Source of the DNA: Siniperca chuatsi
Taxonomy: Eukaryota; Chordata; Actinopteri; Centrarchiformes; Sinipercidae
Length of the DNA: 64,000 nt
Direction of reading: 5' to 3'
NCBI RefSeq assembly: GCF_020085105.1
Contig: NC_058052.1
Coordinates: 13,806,733 to 13,870,732, forward strand
The notes beneath the pieces are model-generated. The model was not told where the DNA came from. It saw nothing but the letters and a program-made list of their open reading frames with translations, and did no database searches. Both the position numbers and the translations under genes were made by a program. The first letter of the stretch is position 1; each line of letters starts with the position of its first letter. Positions 1 to 11,900 of the stretch are shown piece after piece.

Positions 1-98
1 CCTGTTGTCATATACTATAATATAGTCTACAAGGTAAATTGATGTTTAACCACTGGGAGTGCCAACCTGAATTACCTGCTGCTGTGTTTTCTCTGCAG

Positions 99-1045
99 AT
101 GGAGCCCTCATGTTTCAACAGGTTCCCATGGTTGAAATTGATGGCATGAAGCTTGTTCAGACAAAGGCAATCTTGAATTACATTGCAGAGAAGTACAACC
201 TTCATGGAAAAGACCTCAAAGACCGTGTCATGTATGGTCCATCTCTATAAGAGTGTAATGATGTCTACTGTATCATGGGATTTTAGTGGATGAATGTGTT
301 ACAGTATGTATGGTGATGCTTTTCCCTCAGGATCAATATATACTCAGAGGGAGTGATGGATCTCATGGAAATGATCATGATGTTGCCCTTCAGCCCAGAT
401 CCAAAAGAAAAACTGGATACTATTCAAACTAAAGCAAAAGATCGCTACCTTCCTGTGTTTGAAAAGGTACCACTATGTTTACTGTATATATGAAATGGTA
501 TTATAACCGATTAATATTGGTTAAAACGCCTTAAAGGTGGAAAATTGTCCTGTTGATGATTATATATGATAATTAAACGAGATATTGTGTGTCTTCTCAG
601 GCGCTGTCTGGGCAAATATACCTGGTTGGAGGTAAACTAAGTTGTGCAGACGTGCAGCTGCTTGAATGCACCCTGATGTTGGAGGAGAAATTTACTGGAA
701 TCCTCTCTGAGTTTCCCAACGTCAAGGTAAATGTGTAAAAGTGGTTTCCTGTATAAGGCTGGACATACAAAGGAACAACAAGAACAACAAAAGAGAACTT
801 GTTCCCATGAAATTCCAGTATATTGTTAACAATCATATCAGTGTACCAAAATACACACCCAGCACTGAATCCTCTGTTTAAGGATGACTTTCTGCGTTTT
901 CCTCCAGTCTTTCCAGGGCAGGATGATCCAGATTCCTGCCATCAACAGGTTCCTGCAGCCAGGCAGCAAGAGGAAGCAGCAGCCAGATGAAACCTACACG
1001 AAGACCATCGAGGAGGTGTTCAACATCAAATTACCACGGCCATGA
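99..1045 (+). CDS. gsta: Glutathione S-transferase, alpha class (3' part; 5' exons lie off the left edge)
   Basis: Cytosolic detoxification enzyme that conjugates reduced glutathione to electrophiles. Four exons are readable: 99-231, 331-466, 601-726 and 908-1045, all bounded by AG/GT and in frame, giving 176 codons before a TGA at 1043-1045. The first visible exon is 133 bp, the length I recall for the matching exon of human GSTA genes, and encodes the end of the thioredoxin-like domain: VPMVEIDG (cis-Pro and glutathione-binding loop), then [15 protein letters not shown]. The other exons encode the all-helical C-terminal domain ([33 protein letters not shown], and a basic C-terminus with FLQPGSKRK). 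The start codon and the catalytic Tyr exon are missing because the window begins inside the gene. Alpha class is favoured by the C-terminal helix ending VFNIKLPRP and by the neighbour tmem14a, which sits next to the GSTA cluster in human. The paralogue number cannot be assigned. Confidence 0.93.
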
Positions 1046-1259
1046 ACTCTGTAAAAGATCTGGCACATTCCTCACGTAGGCAGTGAATGATTTATTATGC
1101 AAGCGTAACATGTACGGCATGCGGATCAATTATATTCCCTAGTTTATGCTGAGATGACTACTGCACTGTCCATCACAAAATAACTAATCTATTTAGCATG
1201 AAAGGAATCTGTAATCTTTCATAACATTATAAGGGTGTTTTAATGTGAAGGTTCTACTA

Positions 1260-1265
1260 AATAAA
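1260..1265 (+). terminator. Polyadenylation signal for gsta
   Basis: AATAAA about 215 bp after the gsta stop codon, followed by T/GT-rich sequence. Position and strand fit the 3' end of this gene. Confidence 0.6.
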
Positions 1266-1984
1266 TTGTTTATTTTTGAGGAATGTTTTTGTTCTGTGTC
1301 AAATCAAAGGCCCTTATTTTTATGTAGACTATCACCACACCTTGTACATAAAAAGAAACACGTTATTTTAACAAGCACATTAGTTTAATTTGCTTTGCTA
1401 TTATTACATTATTATTCTTTTTCAAAGTCAAATGTCAAAGACATAGCACATGGGCAGTCAAGAATACACATTTTTTCCCTTTAAACTTGTTCCTTTTTTC
1501 AGTAATTTGAATATTTCAGCTTAATAACCTTGATAGTTTAGCAGCCTGTAAAACTGATGTCATAGTGTATATAGTAAGCCCCCTGCCAAGTCAGACAATA
1601 GCACCCACAAAGCTCGCGTACATCTGCTGTGGTGCCAACACTGTGAGTAAACCTGTGGTAATAATACAACGTAAAACGTATCACAAATCATGAGATTCAC
1701 GTTCATGCACATGTACAAAAAAACAACAACAACAACAAACAAACAGTGTGATTTATATAAGATCACCAAAACAGATTTACTGCAATAAGATTACTAGTTA
1801 ATCTTAAATCTGTTAAACGCCCACTGGTAGCTTTTGCAAGGTTTCTGGTCACATGAAAGTAAATTTACCATACAAAGCAGAAGACTTGTTCTAGTATGCT
1901 AACTGGGAATGATGTTTCCTTTAAAACAAGGTCTGTTCATTGAGAGACAGGGAGCCCTCAGTCTGGTCAGTGTTGTTCCTCCAT
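1266..1984. other. Convergent 3' spacer between gsta and tmem14a
   Basis: AT-rich sequence between the gsta polyadenylation signal and the tmem14a stop codon. It should hold the tmem14a 3' UTR, which is transcribed leftward. An (AAC)n-like tract lies near 1720-1745. No coding exon is visible. Confidence 0.5.
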
Positions 1985-2584
1985 TCACACCACGATGAGT
2001 AGTAACAGCCGGAACGCCATCAACAAACTGTAAGAAAGAGACAGCAAAGTGTCTAATACTATTCACGATCCTTGATTTGCTCAATAAACTTTTCTGCATG
2101 TTGAGCAAGTCTGACTCCTCACCTTAACCCTGACATAATGCCAGCAGGCATTAATTTTCCAGACTTCTTGTATCTCATTCCCATCACGACTGAGAGGACT
2201 CCTGAGGCCACTGGAAGAAAGAAAACACCACAACATGATACTGGCTGGATGTTTTAACCAATTCTCTGACTTATGAACTGCTGAAAATCAGCATATTAGG
2301 ATGAGTTTAGCCATACTCACGCAATAAGACCTTGATGTCCTTTGGGTCATTAGAGATTCTGTATGCTCCATAAGCAGATAATCCACCAAAAACTAAACCA
2401 GCCATCAGGGACATCACACTGCCTACAATGAAACAGAGACACATGATGATAATCAGACAATTAATTAATCATGTGACAATCATGTGGCATCAAATGTGAG
2501 CTATCAACCTTTTTTCTTGTATCCCATAAATCCTCCAAAGGCGAGGGCTGCAGCATAGCTGAATCCAATCCAGTCCACTGCCAT
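1985..2584 (-). CDS. tmem14a: Transmembrane protein 14A
   Basis: Small membrane protein of the TMEM14 (UPF0136) family; human TMEM14A is reported in mitochondrial/ER membranes with an anti-apoptotic role. Coding exons on the minus strand are 2509-2584, 2321-2422, 2123-2210 and 1985-2027. They sum to 309 nt, or 102 residues, which matches the family. Residues 1-25 begin [19 protein letters not shown] (first membrane helix). [19 protein letters not shown] follows (second helix), then the family segment [10 protein letters not shown], the helix [15 protein letters not shown], and the motif [18 protein letters not shown] leading into a Leu/Val-rich last helix. The YRxSND segment and hydrophobic end fit TMEM14A better than TMEM14C. 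A non-coding first exon probably ends at 3411. The gene converges on gsta, as the two are neighbours in human 6p12. Confidence 0.93.
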
Positions 2585-3410
2585 CACGAAGCTGTAAACA
2601 GAAATACAGTACTGGGTGTCAGGGATGTTTCTTATTCATGTTGAAGTAAGTCTTTCAATAGCAACGCTTACAAAAATCCCAAAACAGACGGGTAATATAA
2701 TTCAATGCTAACTCTCTGAAGTATTCTTGAGAAAAGTTAGTCCTCACGTTTTACATGATCTTTAACATGAGTGGCCCCACTGGTAAACAAACATACTAGG
2801 TTTTCTGTCCCAATGCCTTTGCTACTCTTGTGATTTAAAGATCAACATTTAATATGTATTTATATAATAATAGATGAACGTAGTGAATTGTGATTATTTG
2901 AGCTGTATCTGGTAAATCGTGTTGCGTTTAATAATACAAATTGCAACAACAAAAACATAAGTTTAGCAAGTAATTTTAGTCTTTTACCATTAAACACAAT
3001 GTCCCCTTTCAACAAACAGGAAAACCCACAGTATAATGTGTGTTAACGTTTCTTCCAAGCTAGGATATACGCTAATTAGATTTTAACACCAACAGGTTTA
3101 CCTTTTCTTAAACCTTTCAGCAAAATAATACGTGTACTTTAGTACTTTGACCCCTGTTGTCTGTGTTTCTACCAATAAGAAGTCTGACCGATCTCTAGAT
3201 GTCGCTGTGAGACCTTTAGTGATTCAAATATAAACAGAGGAAGCGTACAGACAAGCAGACCCACATGCATATTCACGCTAATAATTTACTTCAGGTGAGG
3301 TACGTATTGTTATCATATTATCACTATACTGTTCTTTAATTCGTCTTGGTGTATTATAGTTACATACCTTGAGTCCAAACAAGTGAGGTTCAGCACTTAG
3401 AAAACGTTAC

Positions 3411-3480
3411 CTTCAACTGCGACTGCACTTCCCGGTTACTGCCCACAAGCCGTAATACGCATGCGCCATTTCCGTGCTGT
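3411..3480 (-). promoter_or_regulatory. Probable non-coding first exon and promoter region of tmem14a
   Basis: On the minus strand a GTAACG donor follows the base at 3411. The upstream sequence is locally more GC/CpG-rich (around 3420-3480) than its AT-rich surroundings. The first coding exon has an acceptor 7 bp before the ATG, so an upstream leader exon is required. The transcription start itself cannot be read. Confidence 0.45.
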
Positions 3481-3489
3481 GTTCGCTGA

Positions 3490-4110
3490 CATTTGATAAA
3501 GTGGGAAAATAGTATTTCAGAACATTAAAATCAATACCGGTAGATTTTAAATAGATACTATCCTTGCAGTGTATCCATAGACAAATTGTATTTAAAAGTC
3601 AATTTATTTGTTTGATTTGTTGTCACTCAGTTAAGTTTTGGACTCAAATTGTATTATTCATGTGGGAGAGTGTTGTTTTGGTCCCCATCTCAGAAAGCAT
3701 ATTCTTATTGTTGAATATTGAGCCAACAACTCTCAAATAAATTATTCTGTAAAATTATTGTGCCCCTGTGATGTGATCAAATTTAATCTGGCCATGATCT
3801 GGTCCCTCTGGCTGCTCAAGCCCTTAGACCTGCCGGACTTACTTTAAAAATCTAGGTCTCATCATGACATTTCTAAACATGAAAAATAGTACAATCTACA
3901 TGAAAGAAAAACATGAAATTATGCATAAGGCATCTCAAAATCTCACTAAATGCTTGTTCAACAATTGGCCTAATTCCAGCAGTAGAACACTGAACCAGTA
4001 GTATGCAGATACACTTGTGCATCTCTAATATCTGTGTCTGAGTTCAAGTCTTATAATAATCATGTGTTCGCGACAGTAAGACAACAGAGAGAAAACTTGA
4101 CTCTCCCCAA
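3490..4110. other. Intergenic spacer between tmem14a and agpat5
   Basis: AT-rich sequence between the tmem14a promoter area and the 3' end of agpat5. No exon, RNA gene or structured repeat recognised. Confidence 0.4.
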
Positions 4111-4120
4111 AGAAAACCAC

Positions 4121-4126
4121 TTTATT
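4121..4126 (-). terminator. Candidate distal polyadenylation signal of agpat5
   Basis: TTTATT on the plus strand reads AATAAA on the minus strand. It lies about 1.87 kb downstream of the agpat5 stop codon, which would give a long 3' UTR spanning 4.1-5.99 kb. The assignment rests on position only; nearer signals could also be used. Confidence 0.4.
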
Positions 4127-5114
4127 TCACTCTGAACCCCCATTTCCAGAACTCACACACATTAAAAGGTTTTCATCATTTCATAATAGTCCTCAAAAAG
4201 TGTAAATTAATGCATTCTTAGAGCAAAATAAGCCACTATGAACGGTAGACAATGTGACCACATGCTGCAGTGAGCAGCAGCTCCAGCAGAGCGCCTCCAT
4301 GCAGTCACCTGGTGGAAAAGAGCCATTGTGGCCCTCCGTGAGAGGGCTGAAGACGTGTTCCTCCAAAGAGAAGGCACACATTTCCAAAATCCGTTGGCAT
4401 TTAAATACTGTCTACATAGAGTTTCCTGATGAGTTACAGTCTCGTCTTGTCAGGATAAAAATGACTATAAAATGGCTGACAAGGGTCATTTAAGAACAAG
4501 GAAGGATTATTCAAGTGAGGTATTGGGGCGACATGTAAAAAGCATGGGATTTACTGTACCATCCACATGGAAAACATATCTCAGACTAACTTTAGAGGAA
4601 GACAAGATGGCAAATATGTAAAGTGACTCGTGGAAAATGCAATGGTTTCATTACTGTAAACAACAACAACAATGGACATACAGTGCATTTCACAAATACA
4701 GTGATAATTATACAAATGGCTTTGAGTGCACAGGAGCCTGTGATATACTGTTAACATGGCTTTGTCATTTTGCTAGGTAAATACTTTAATGTGAGCTGTA
4801 ACATGGTATTCAAAGTAACAAATGCATAGAACAGTTATGGAACTATGATTAAATTGACAAAAAAAATCAAATTATAATGTATTTAGCCCTCCCCCCAAAA
4901 AAACCCTGAAAAGACATTTTGCTGTCATCCGGGCTGGCATTAAAACAAGTATTGCTCAACTTAACACACTTGTACAACATCATGGTAAATACACCAGGTT
5001 TTGGCAATGATCGACATTTTAAGGTAAGTAATATTTTACGTTGGTAGAACATTAAAATTTTTAACACGCATTCCTCCACTTGAGCTCCCTGTGGCATCAT
5101 CAGTGACAAAGACT

Positions 5115-5154
5115 TTACTCAAAAATATACAATATATTGTATATTTTTGAGTAA
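5115..5154. repeat. 40-bp perfect palindrome
   Basis: Each base from 5115 to 5134 pairs with its partner from 5154 back to 5135, so the arms are 20 bp with no spacer. It is AT-rich with TTACTC/GAGTAA ends. It lies inside the presumed agpat5 3' UTR. Confidence 0.9.
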
Positions 5155-5992
5155 TTAACATTAGCAAAATCCAAATCTTGGGTGTTGGATACTAAAAAAC
5201 ATGTACTCTTTTCATATATGCATACATGAACATGTTTTCACGGCTACATTCATTATCAATATAAAACAAAGTGATGTCTGTATGAATATTTATGGTAAAC
5301 GATGCAGCTGGTGTCATGTTTATGAGCCCCTATAGGGGACTGCGTGCTATTTATTTTGTTCTACTAATGAAAAAACATCACTTTAAATGAGCAAAGTGCA
5401 TAATCCTCCTGATATGGGACTTGACATAAATAACAGACAACATTACAACCAATGTCAATGAGTCAGTGCACTTAATAATTAATGATCTATCATCAGTGGG
5501 CTAGTGTACTGTGTCAGTTAGATACAGTAGCTAACCGTGATTATTAAATTTTTGAGAATTCAATAAATGTCATAAGAGCTTTAAAACTGGGCAATGTTTG
5601 ATGGTGAGCAAGCGAGAATATTAATTTGGCTAAATCTGTTGAAGGGAGAAATTATTTTAAGAGAAGTATATAGCAATTTTTTCATAGCAGAGATCATATT
5701 GGGTATTTTGAGAACTCTTAATACTTTTCAACAAATCCACTCATGTTTTCTCATCAGTTCAGGCTGAAAATCCAAATAATGCGAGGGAACAAGTAGCACA
5801 AAAAGCTTAACAATTCTCCGCATCTCCGTTCAGCTTGCAGCTCAAGGTCAACAGAGAGTCAGACATGTGGGATAAATCTCTGAGCCTCTTATCAGATGCT
5901 GCTTCGCATCTGGAACACACCTTGTGTTGTTGTCACACAGGAAAATGGCACCGTCTCTCCATGTCTCATCGTTGCAGCCTCCGCCCTGTACG

Positions 5993-8900
5993 TTAAGGGA
6001 AAAAGTTCACCCACAGCCAGCCCAGCAGTGTCCCGTACACCCAGGTTCTCACGTACAGTTTCCTGCCGTTCTCTGTCAGCAGTAATGGCAATGTCAGTCC
6101 CCCCAAGATAATCACTGATGGAAGGGTTTTAGAGAGGTTCAGAGGAGAAGGTTTGCCTTCCCCGGGGAACCTGCATATTTTGTCTGCATCCTCCGACTCG
6201 TAGAAATCCGTCAGCAGCCTTTGAAAAGACAGATAACTCTCTTAGGAATTCAGCCCGTCTTAGAAATGCACAAGGACTACAAAAGAAACTGCAAAGTGAA
6301 ACGACACAAAAATCTGTCTGACAAAAGTTCACGTCAGGATTTTTACAGCAGTTACAGCATAAAAACTGCACCCAAATCACATCAGGGCTTTCTGCGCTTG
6401 GTTGGTGTTGTCAATGTTGGGCTCAATAGATCTTTCTAACTCCGTATCCTGAATATATTTTAAGGCAACAACTATTATTTCAAAACACTTCAGTCTATAC
6501 CAGTGGTTCTGGACTTCTTCTGTCATGTCCCCCATGTAAATTGATTTTAGGGCTGCACCTAATAATTATTTTCATTATCCTTTAATCTGTTGATTATTTT
6601 CTTGATTAATCAACTAATCGTTTGGTTTATAAAATGCCAGAAAATAGTTAAAAATGCACATCACAATTTCCCAAAGTCCAAGTCCACTTATTAAAATGTC
6701 TCGTTTTGTCCAACCAACAGCCCAAAACCCAAAGATATTCAAGTTTACAAAGCAGCTAATATTATATACAACCAGAGGAAGTTTTAGTGTTTTTGTTAAA
6801 AAATGATTTAAACAATTGATTATCAAAATAGTTGCAGATTTATCCAGCAGCTATTCAGCTCTAATTGATTTAACTTTTAACAGCGATTAACAATATTTGG
6901 TAAACTCGTAACAAAGCGAGCCAACTTGAATTTTATTGAAATAATATTTAGAATATGACCTTCAGGTTGCACTCATTTTACTCATGAAATGCAAGTTAAA
7001 ACTTTGCCCAAACTACTGGCAGAGAGATTTAATGCTCTGCTACCCTGGCAATGACCTCAAGAGCAAGATACTCAAATTTTCTTAGATATCATACTTTGGT
7101 TTTTCTTCCTTAATGAGCACTATATGTCTTTTCTTCCCAGTCAAGTTACTGCACGTCTCTCTTGTAACTTATACGTCATGTTACCGCCTGAATAAATCTT
7201 ACTAATCTGAAATCCAATTCCTTTTTAGCATCACAGCACTTGTTTGGTTATTGTTACCTTTAGATGAGGTTCATGTTTTTCCCTGTTATGGTCCGCCCCC
7301 CAATTTAAGAACCACTGGTCTATACTAAAGGCAACTGCACATAATCAGATTTTCAGAAACATGCAACATGCAATTTCTACATGATTAATTGTTCCACCCA
7401 CACACACTTACCGGTCCTTGATTTCGAATCGCTCGTGCAGCCACCTGCGGAAAAACAGTGGCTCTGTAGGAATTTCCTTTATGTCCACACGGTCGAAGTG
7501 TATGTGGACTCGGGGACATTCTTTGCACAGGAATTCTGTCAAACGCAAAAAATAAAGAGACTAAACAAAAACAGGAAAAGCCTTTCAACAAAACGGCACG
7601 TAGAGTAAGCACTTAAGATCAACACGGGGCGACAATGATAGAGTAGAGCTGCTACCACTCTGTGATGCCAAGCCCCTTTGATTCAAGAGAGTAAAGACTG
7701 GTATTGTACAACAGCTTGTTGTACAGCTCTCAGGCTGGGACAGGTTCAGACTAATAAGCAGATCTCAATAAAATCAGGTCAAATCTGAGTCTAAATCAAG
7801 TCAAGTGTAAATGTAGAAAAAGACAGTCAAGTCCAATTTAATATCTGCAATCATACTAAATAATCAGAGTATCAAATGAATATTCCTTATTTATATGAGA
7901 TCAAAATCAGCTTCAGCATCACCAAATAAATGTTCCTAAAATAAATCTTATCTCAGAGCACTAAGCGAAGAAAGAAACCCAAAGTGTCTGAGAAGGTCAG
8001 ACATAAAAATGTAACCAAGTGTGAACGCTCAAGGCTACACGTGTATCCCCAGAGACCTTCAAGTTCCTGTTTCCACAACATGTAATATTATCAGGAAACC
8101 TGGCACTGCAGCCAAAAGAGGAAACTTGATCGAAGTCAGCAGCGAAACACTACTTCACCGGTGGAGAGAGCACCTCAATCAGCTGCTGTGCACATTTGAA
8201 TTGACCTTCGAGACAATATGCGCCAGTTTAATAAACACTGACGGTTAGTGTGGACGGAGGCTCACATAATTTATTTTTGCAAGAACACACATGAAAAAGC
8301 CAATGTCACTCTTAAAAGAAAAGACCACCTTCCTTCCTCATACATGGAAGAGGTTAAGTGCTGTTTTTCTTCTGGGCTGTTGAGGATCTAAACAAGTGTT
8401 TGGCATTGAGAAAAAAGACTCTTGTAGCATTTCATAAATCAATGCTGAATCTACTGAAAGAAAGCTGAGCTTCCACTGCAGGTCATGTGTGTTGACGAAG
8501 GAAATCAACTCTTTGCTCCATAGCAACAAACAATGCCTCCAGATCTACATCCCTTTAATAAACTCCAACAGAGCTGAAATTCTGAGAGAAGGAATCTTAA
8601 ATATCTTGAGTCGTCTGCACACAAAGAGGAGACCAAACAGCTACAAGAGGTGAAGGGAGCTCATTTATTGATATAAAAAAGGTACTTGATGGTAGATAAT
8701 TTATTAGTAGCAAGTATTAATTTAATTGAATTAAAGTTGAATTTACTTAGTTCCGTATTGAAAGAGATACAGAAATATGTTGACTAAATGCATCAGTTTC
8801 AATGCCAGTGTTTCTATCCACAATCAGATGAAAATACCAAATTACAATTCAAACAGCCATTTAACATGAATGGAAAAACTACATTAGCAGCATTCAGTTC

Positions 8901-11900
8901 AGCATTTCTTTCCTTTGATCAGACAACCTTTAGCTTTTATTAGCCAAAATTAAGATATTTGTGTTTCTTCTAGTCTATTTTTCTTTTTTCAAACTAAATT
9001 TGACGTTCAACATGATTACTTACTCCACCAACAGAAGCCCCTCCAATACACACTGATATTTTGAGATATTTCGTTTGATGTGCTTCTCAGAGACATGGCT
9101 ACACCAGGATATCCCGGATCATAACGTTTAATCAACGGCTTTCAGACTGTTCGGGCCGACAGGGATCACACGTTACTATCAAGCAGAGTATCTGTAGCCC
9201 GGACATTGAACTGTTAGCTGTGGGACTCCGGCCATATTATCTGCCACGTGAATTCTCACATGCCATTGTTGTGGCTGTTTACATCCACCACTCTGCTAAC
9301 CCGGCATCGGTGTGCAACGCCATTCACACCGCCATATCACAACTCCAGACTCAACACCTGAGTGCACTCATATTAATCTCGGGTGACTTCAACCATGTCA
9401 GTGTTTCAACAACACTGACTAATTTCACCCAGTATGTGAGGTGTGAGAGGACACTGGACCTGCTGTATGCTAACGTTAAGGATGCATACAGCCCCCCCCC
9501 CCGAATGCCAAGAGGAGGGCCTTTACTGATGGTAATAGGGAGGAGGTGAGGGCAATTCAGGCTGACCTGAAGGTGAAGATCAGGGAGGCCAAGGAGAAGT
9601 ACAGGAGGAACCTGGATTGGAAACCATGAGAGGGGTCTGGAGCGGCATGAAGAGCATCACTGGCTTCAGACCGACTGGCAGCGGAGGAGTTGAAGGAAGC
9701 TTGGACAGGGCCAACGAACTTAATCTGTTCTTTAACAGATTCGACACACCGGTTCCTGCTCATACCCCCTCTAACTCAGCTGCTGTCGGACCTCAGACTC
9801 CTCTGAGTCCACTGCTCCCACCTCCTCCATCTTCCCGGGAGAGTCCTACTCCCCCCTCAACTGGCTCTCAGGCTAACTGCTGTGCAATATCCACCGTCTA
9901 ATAATCTGGTTAATCTGCTACACTTAACTTAACAGTACTCATTACTGCACTATTACTTATATTATTACATTATTATTGTATTATATTGTATTATACCATA
10001 CATACTTATCAACCTCTAAATCCACTTTGGTACTTACACTTATTTTAACTTTTATAACAAGATGGTGGAGTCCGTCATTCGTCCAGGAGTGTTCCATCAT
10101 AGATAAGGTTTCAGTCGTAGTCATCTGGACACCGTTTTCAGAATCAAGACGTTTCGGCTCCCATCCGGATTCTCAATTGTGAAAATGGTCTGAGAGCTCA
10201 GAAACTTAAGCTACTCTGTGTTGCTTAAGCCCTGCCCTCAGGGAGGAGTCTTCCTGAGTGTCTGCTGTTTACCCTGTCTAGTTTCACCTGAAACTGACCT
10301 AATTGTTTCCATGATGGCCCAGTAATCAGGCCTATTGTTTTCTGGCTGCACCTCCCTCATCACTGTTAAGTACCTGATTAGCATATGCTTGGCTTGACCA
10401 TGGTGTTAATACATTGTGATAAACGGTTGGTAAGTTGAATCTCAGACCACCATTTCTGTTTAAAGAGGGGTTTTCTTTTTTCACAAAAATGGCTTCTTTG
10501 ACTCCTCTTTCAAACCAACTCTTCTCTCTACTTAGAATATTCACCTCACTGTGGTGGTCACCTCACAGAGAGTGAGGTGACCACCATTTCTTTAAACAGA
10601 AATGGTGGTCTGAGATTCAACTTGCCAACCGAAACATCTTGATTCTGAAAACAGTGTCCAGATGACTACGACTGAAACCTTTTCTACGATTTAGCTTTTA
10701 TACTTTATATCCACTTGTACTTAATTTATCTTACCTGTATTATAGCGTATTATATTTTGATTTGCTTAGTGCTTCTATTCCTTCTATTCTCAAGTGTGCA
10801 TCGACATGAAAGTGAGCAGCTGTAACGAAAGAGTTTCCCCTCGGGGATCAATAAAGTATTTCTGATTCTAATCTGATTCTGATAATCAGCTTGGATTTTG
10901 CAACACCAGTAAATGAAAAATGCTGTTATTATGGAAAACTGTGCACTTTGTCCTTTTGTTAAAGATTAACTGACTATTGATTATTAATATGTCTAATAAT
11001 AAATTAAGGAAATTGCTTGAATTTGAATCCCCATTTCCTATTATGATTTTACAATTAAGGGTTAAATATGTATTAAAATAGATTTGAGTTTTTAAATAGG
11101 ATCCAATATTATACTATCACAATAAGTTGAAATGATTCAAACTGTTCATACTGATGAGAAACATTTGTTGACTATGAAACAGAAAGAACGTCAACAACAA
11201 GACGAAGAGTTTGGACTCTTGTAGCTGCAGTGTGAACGCAGCCTTGAGTCACTTCCACCTCCTTGTGAAGTCACTAAAGTCACCTTCACCACATGAGAAC
11301 AGGAAGTGCGTGATGAGAAGAAGTATGCTTTTGTATTCTCTCTGATCTGTTTGCTAGAAACACATCGATGTTTATTCCTGACTGATATGGGATGTTTTTT
11401 TTGTGGTTTTTTTTACATTCAAACGGTGCTTGCAGAGCTGGGAACACAGAATAATCAAAAATTCCAAAACACAGATTCATGCTGTTTACAGGAAGACGTG
11501 GCTGTTAATAGATAATGTTTGCTATGTGATTAATTAATGAGAGGGTGTACACAATGTTACAGGATTGATAAAAACGTCTATGGATACACTGACTAACAGA
11601 AAATAGAGGCAGACTGCAGCTGACAGTCTGTAACTGCATTTATATATGGTGTTAAAATGCTATTTTATCTCTATGATGGATAAACCAAATCGCCTGCATT
11701 AATAACTGGTATTTACATGCATTTTTTATAATTGTAATCAGGTTTAATTTTTCGAATGCCAGTATGTGGGAAGGTTGCACTGATTGTTGTATTTTAGTCT
11801 TTATCATTATGATATTATTGATTTTACTTCCTACTACTACTACTACCTTTCAATTTCCTTAATGGTGTGTGTATATCATATGGATACGATGTCATTCTAA

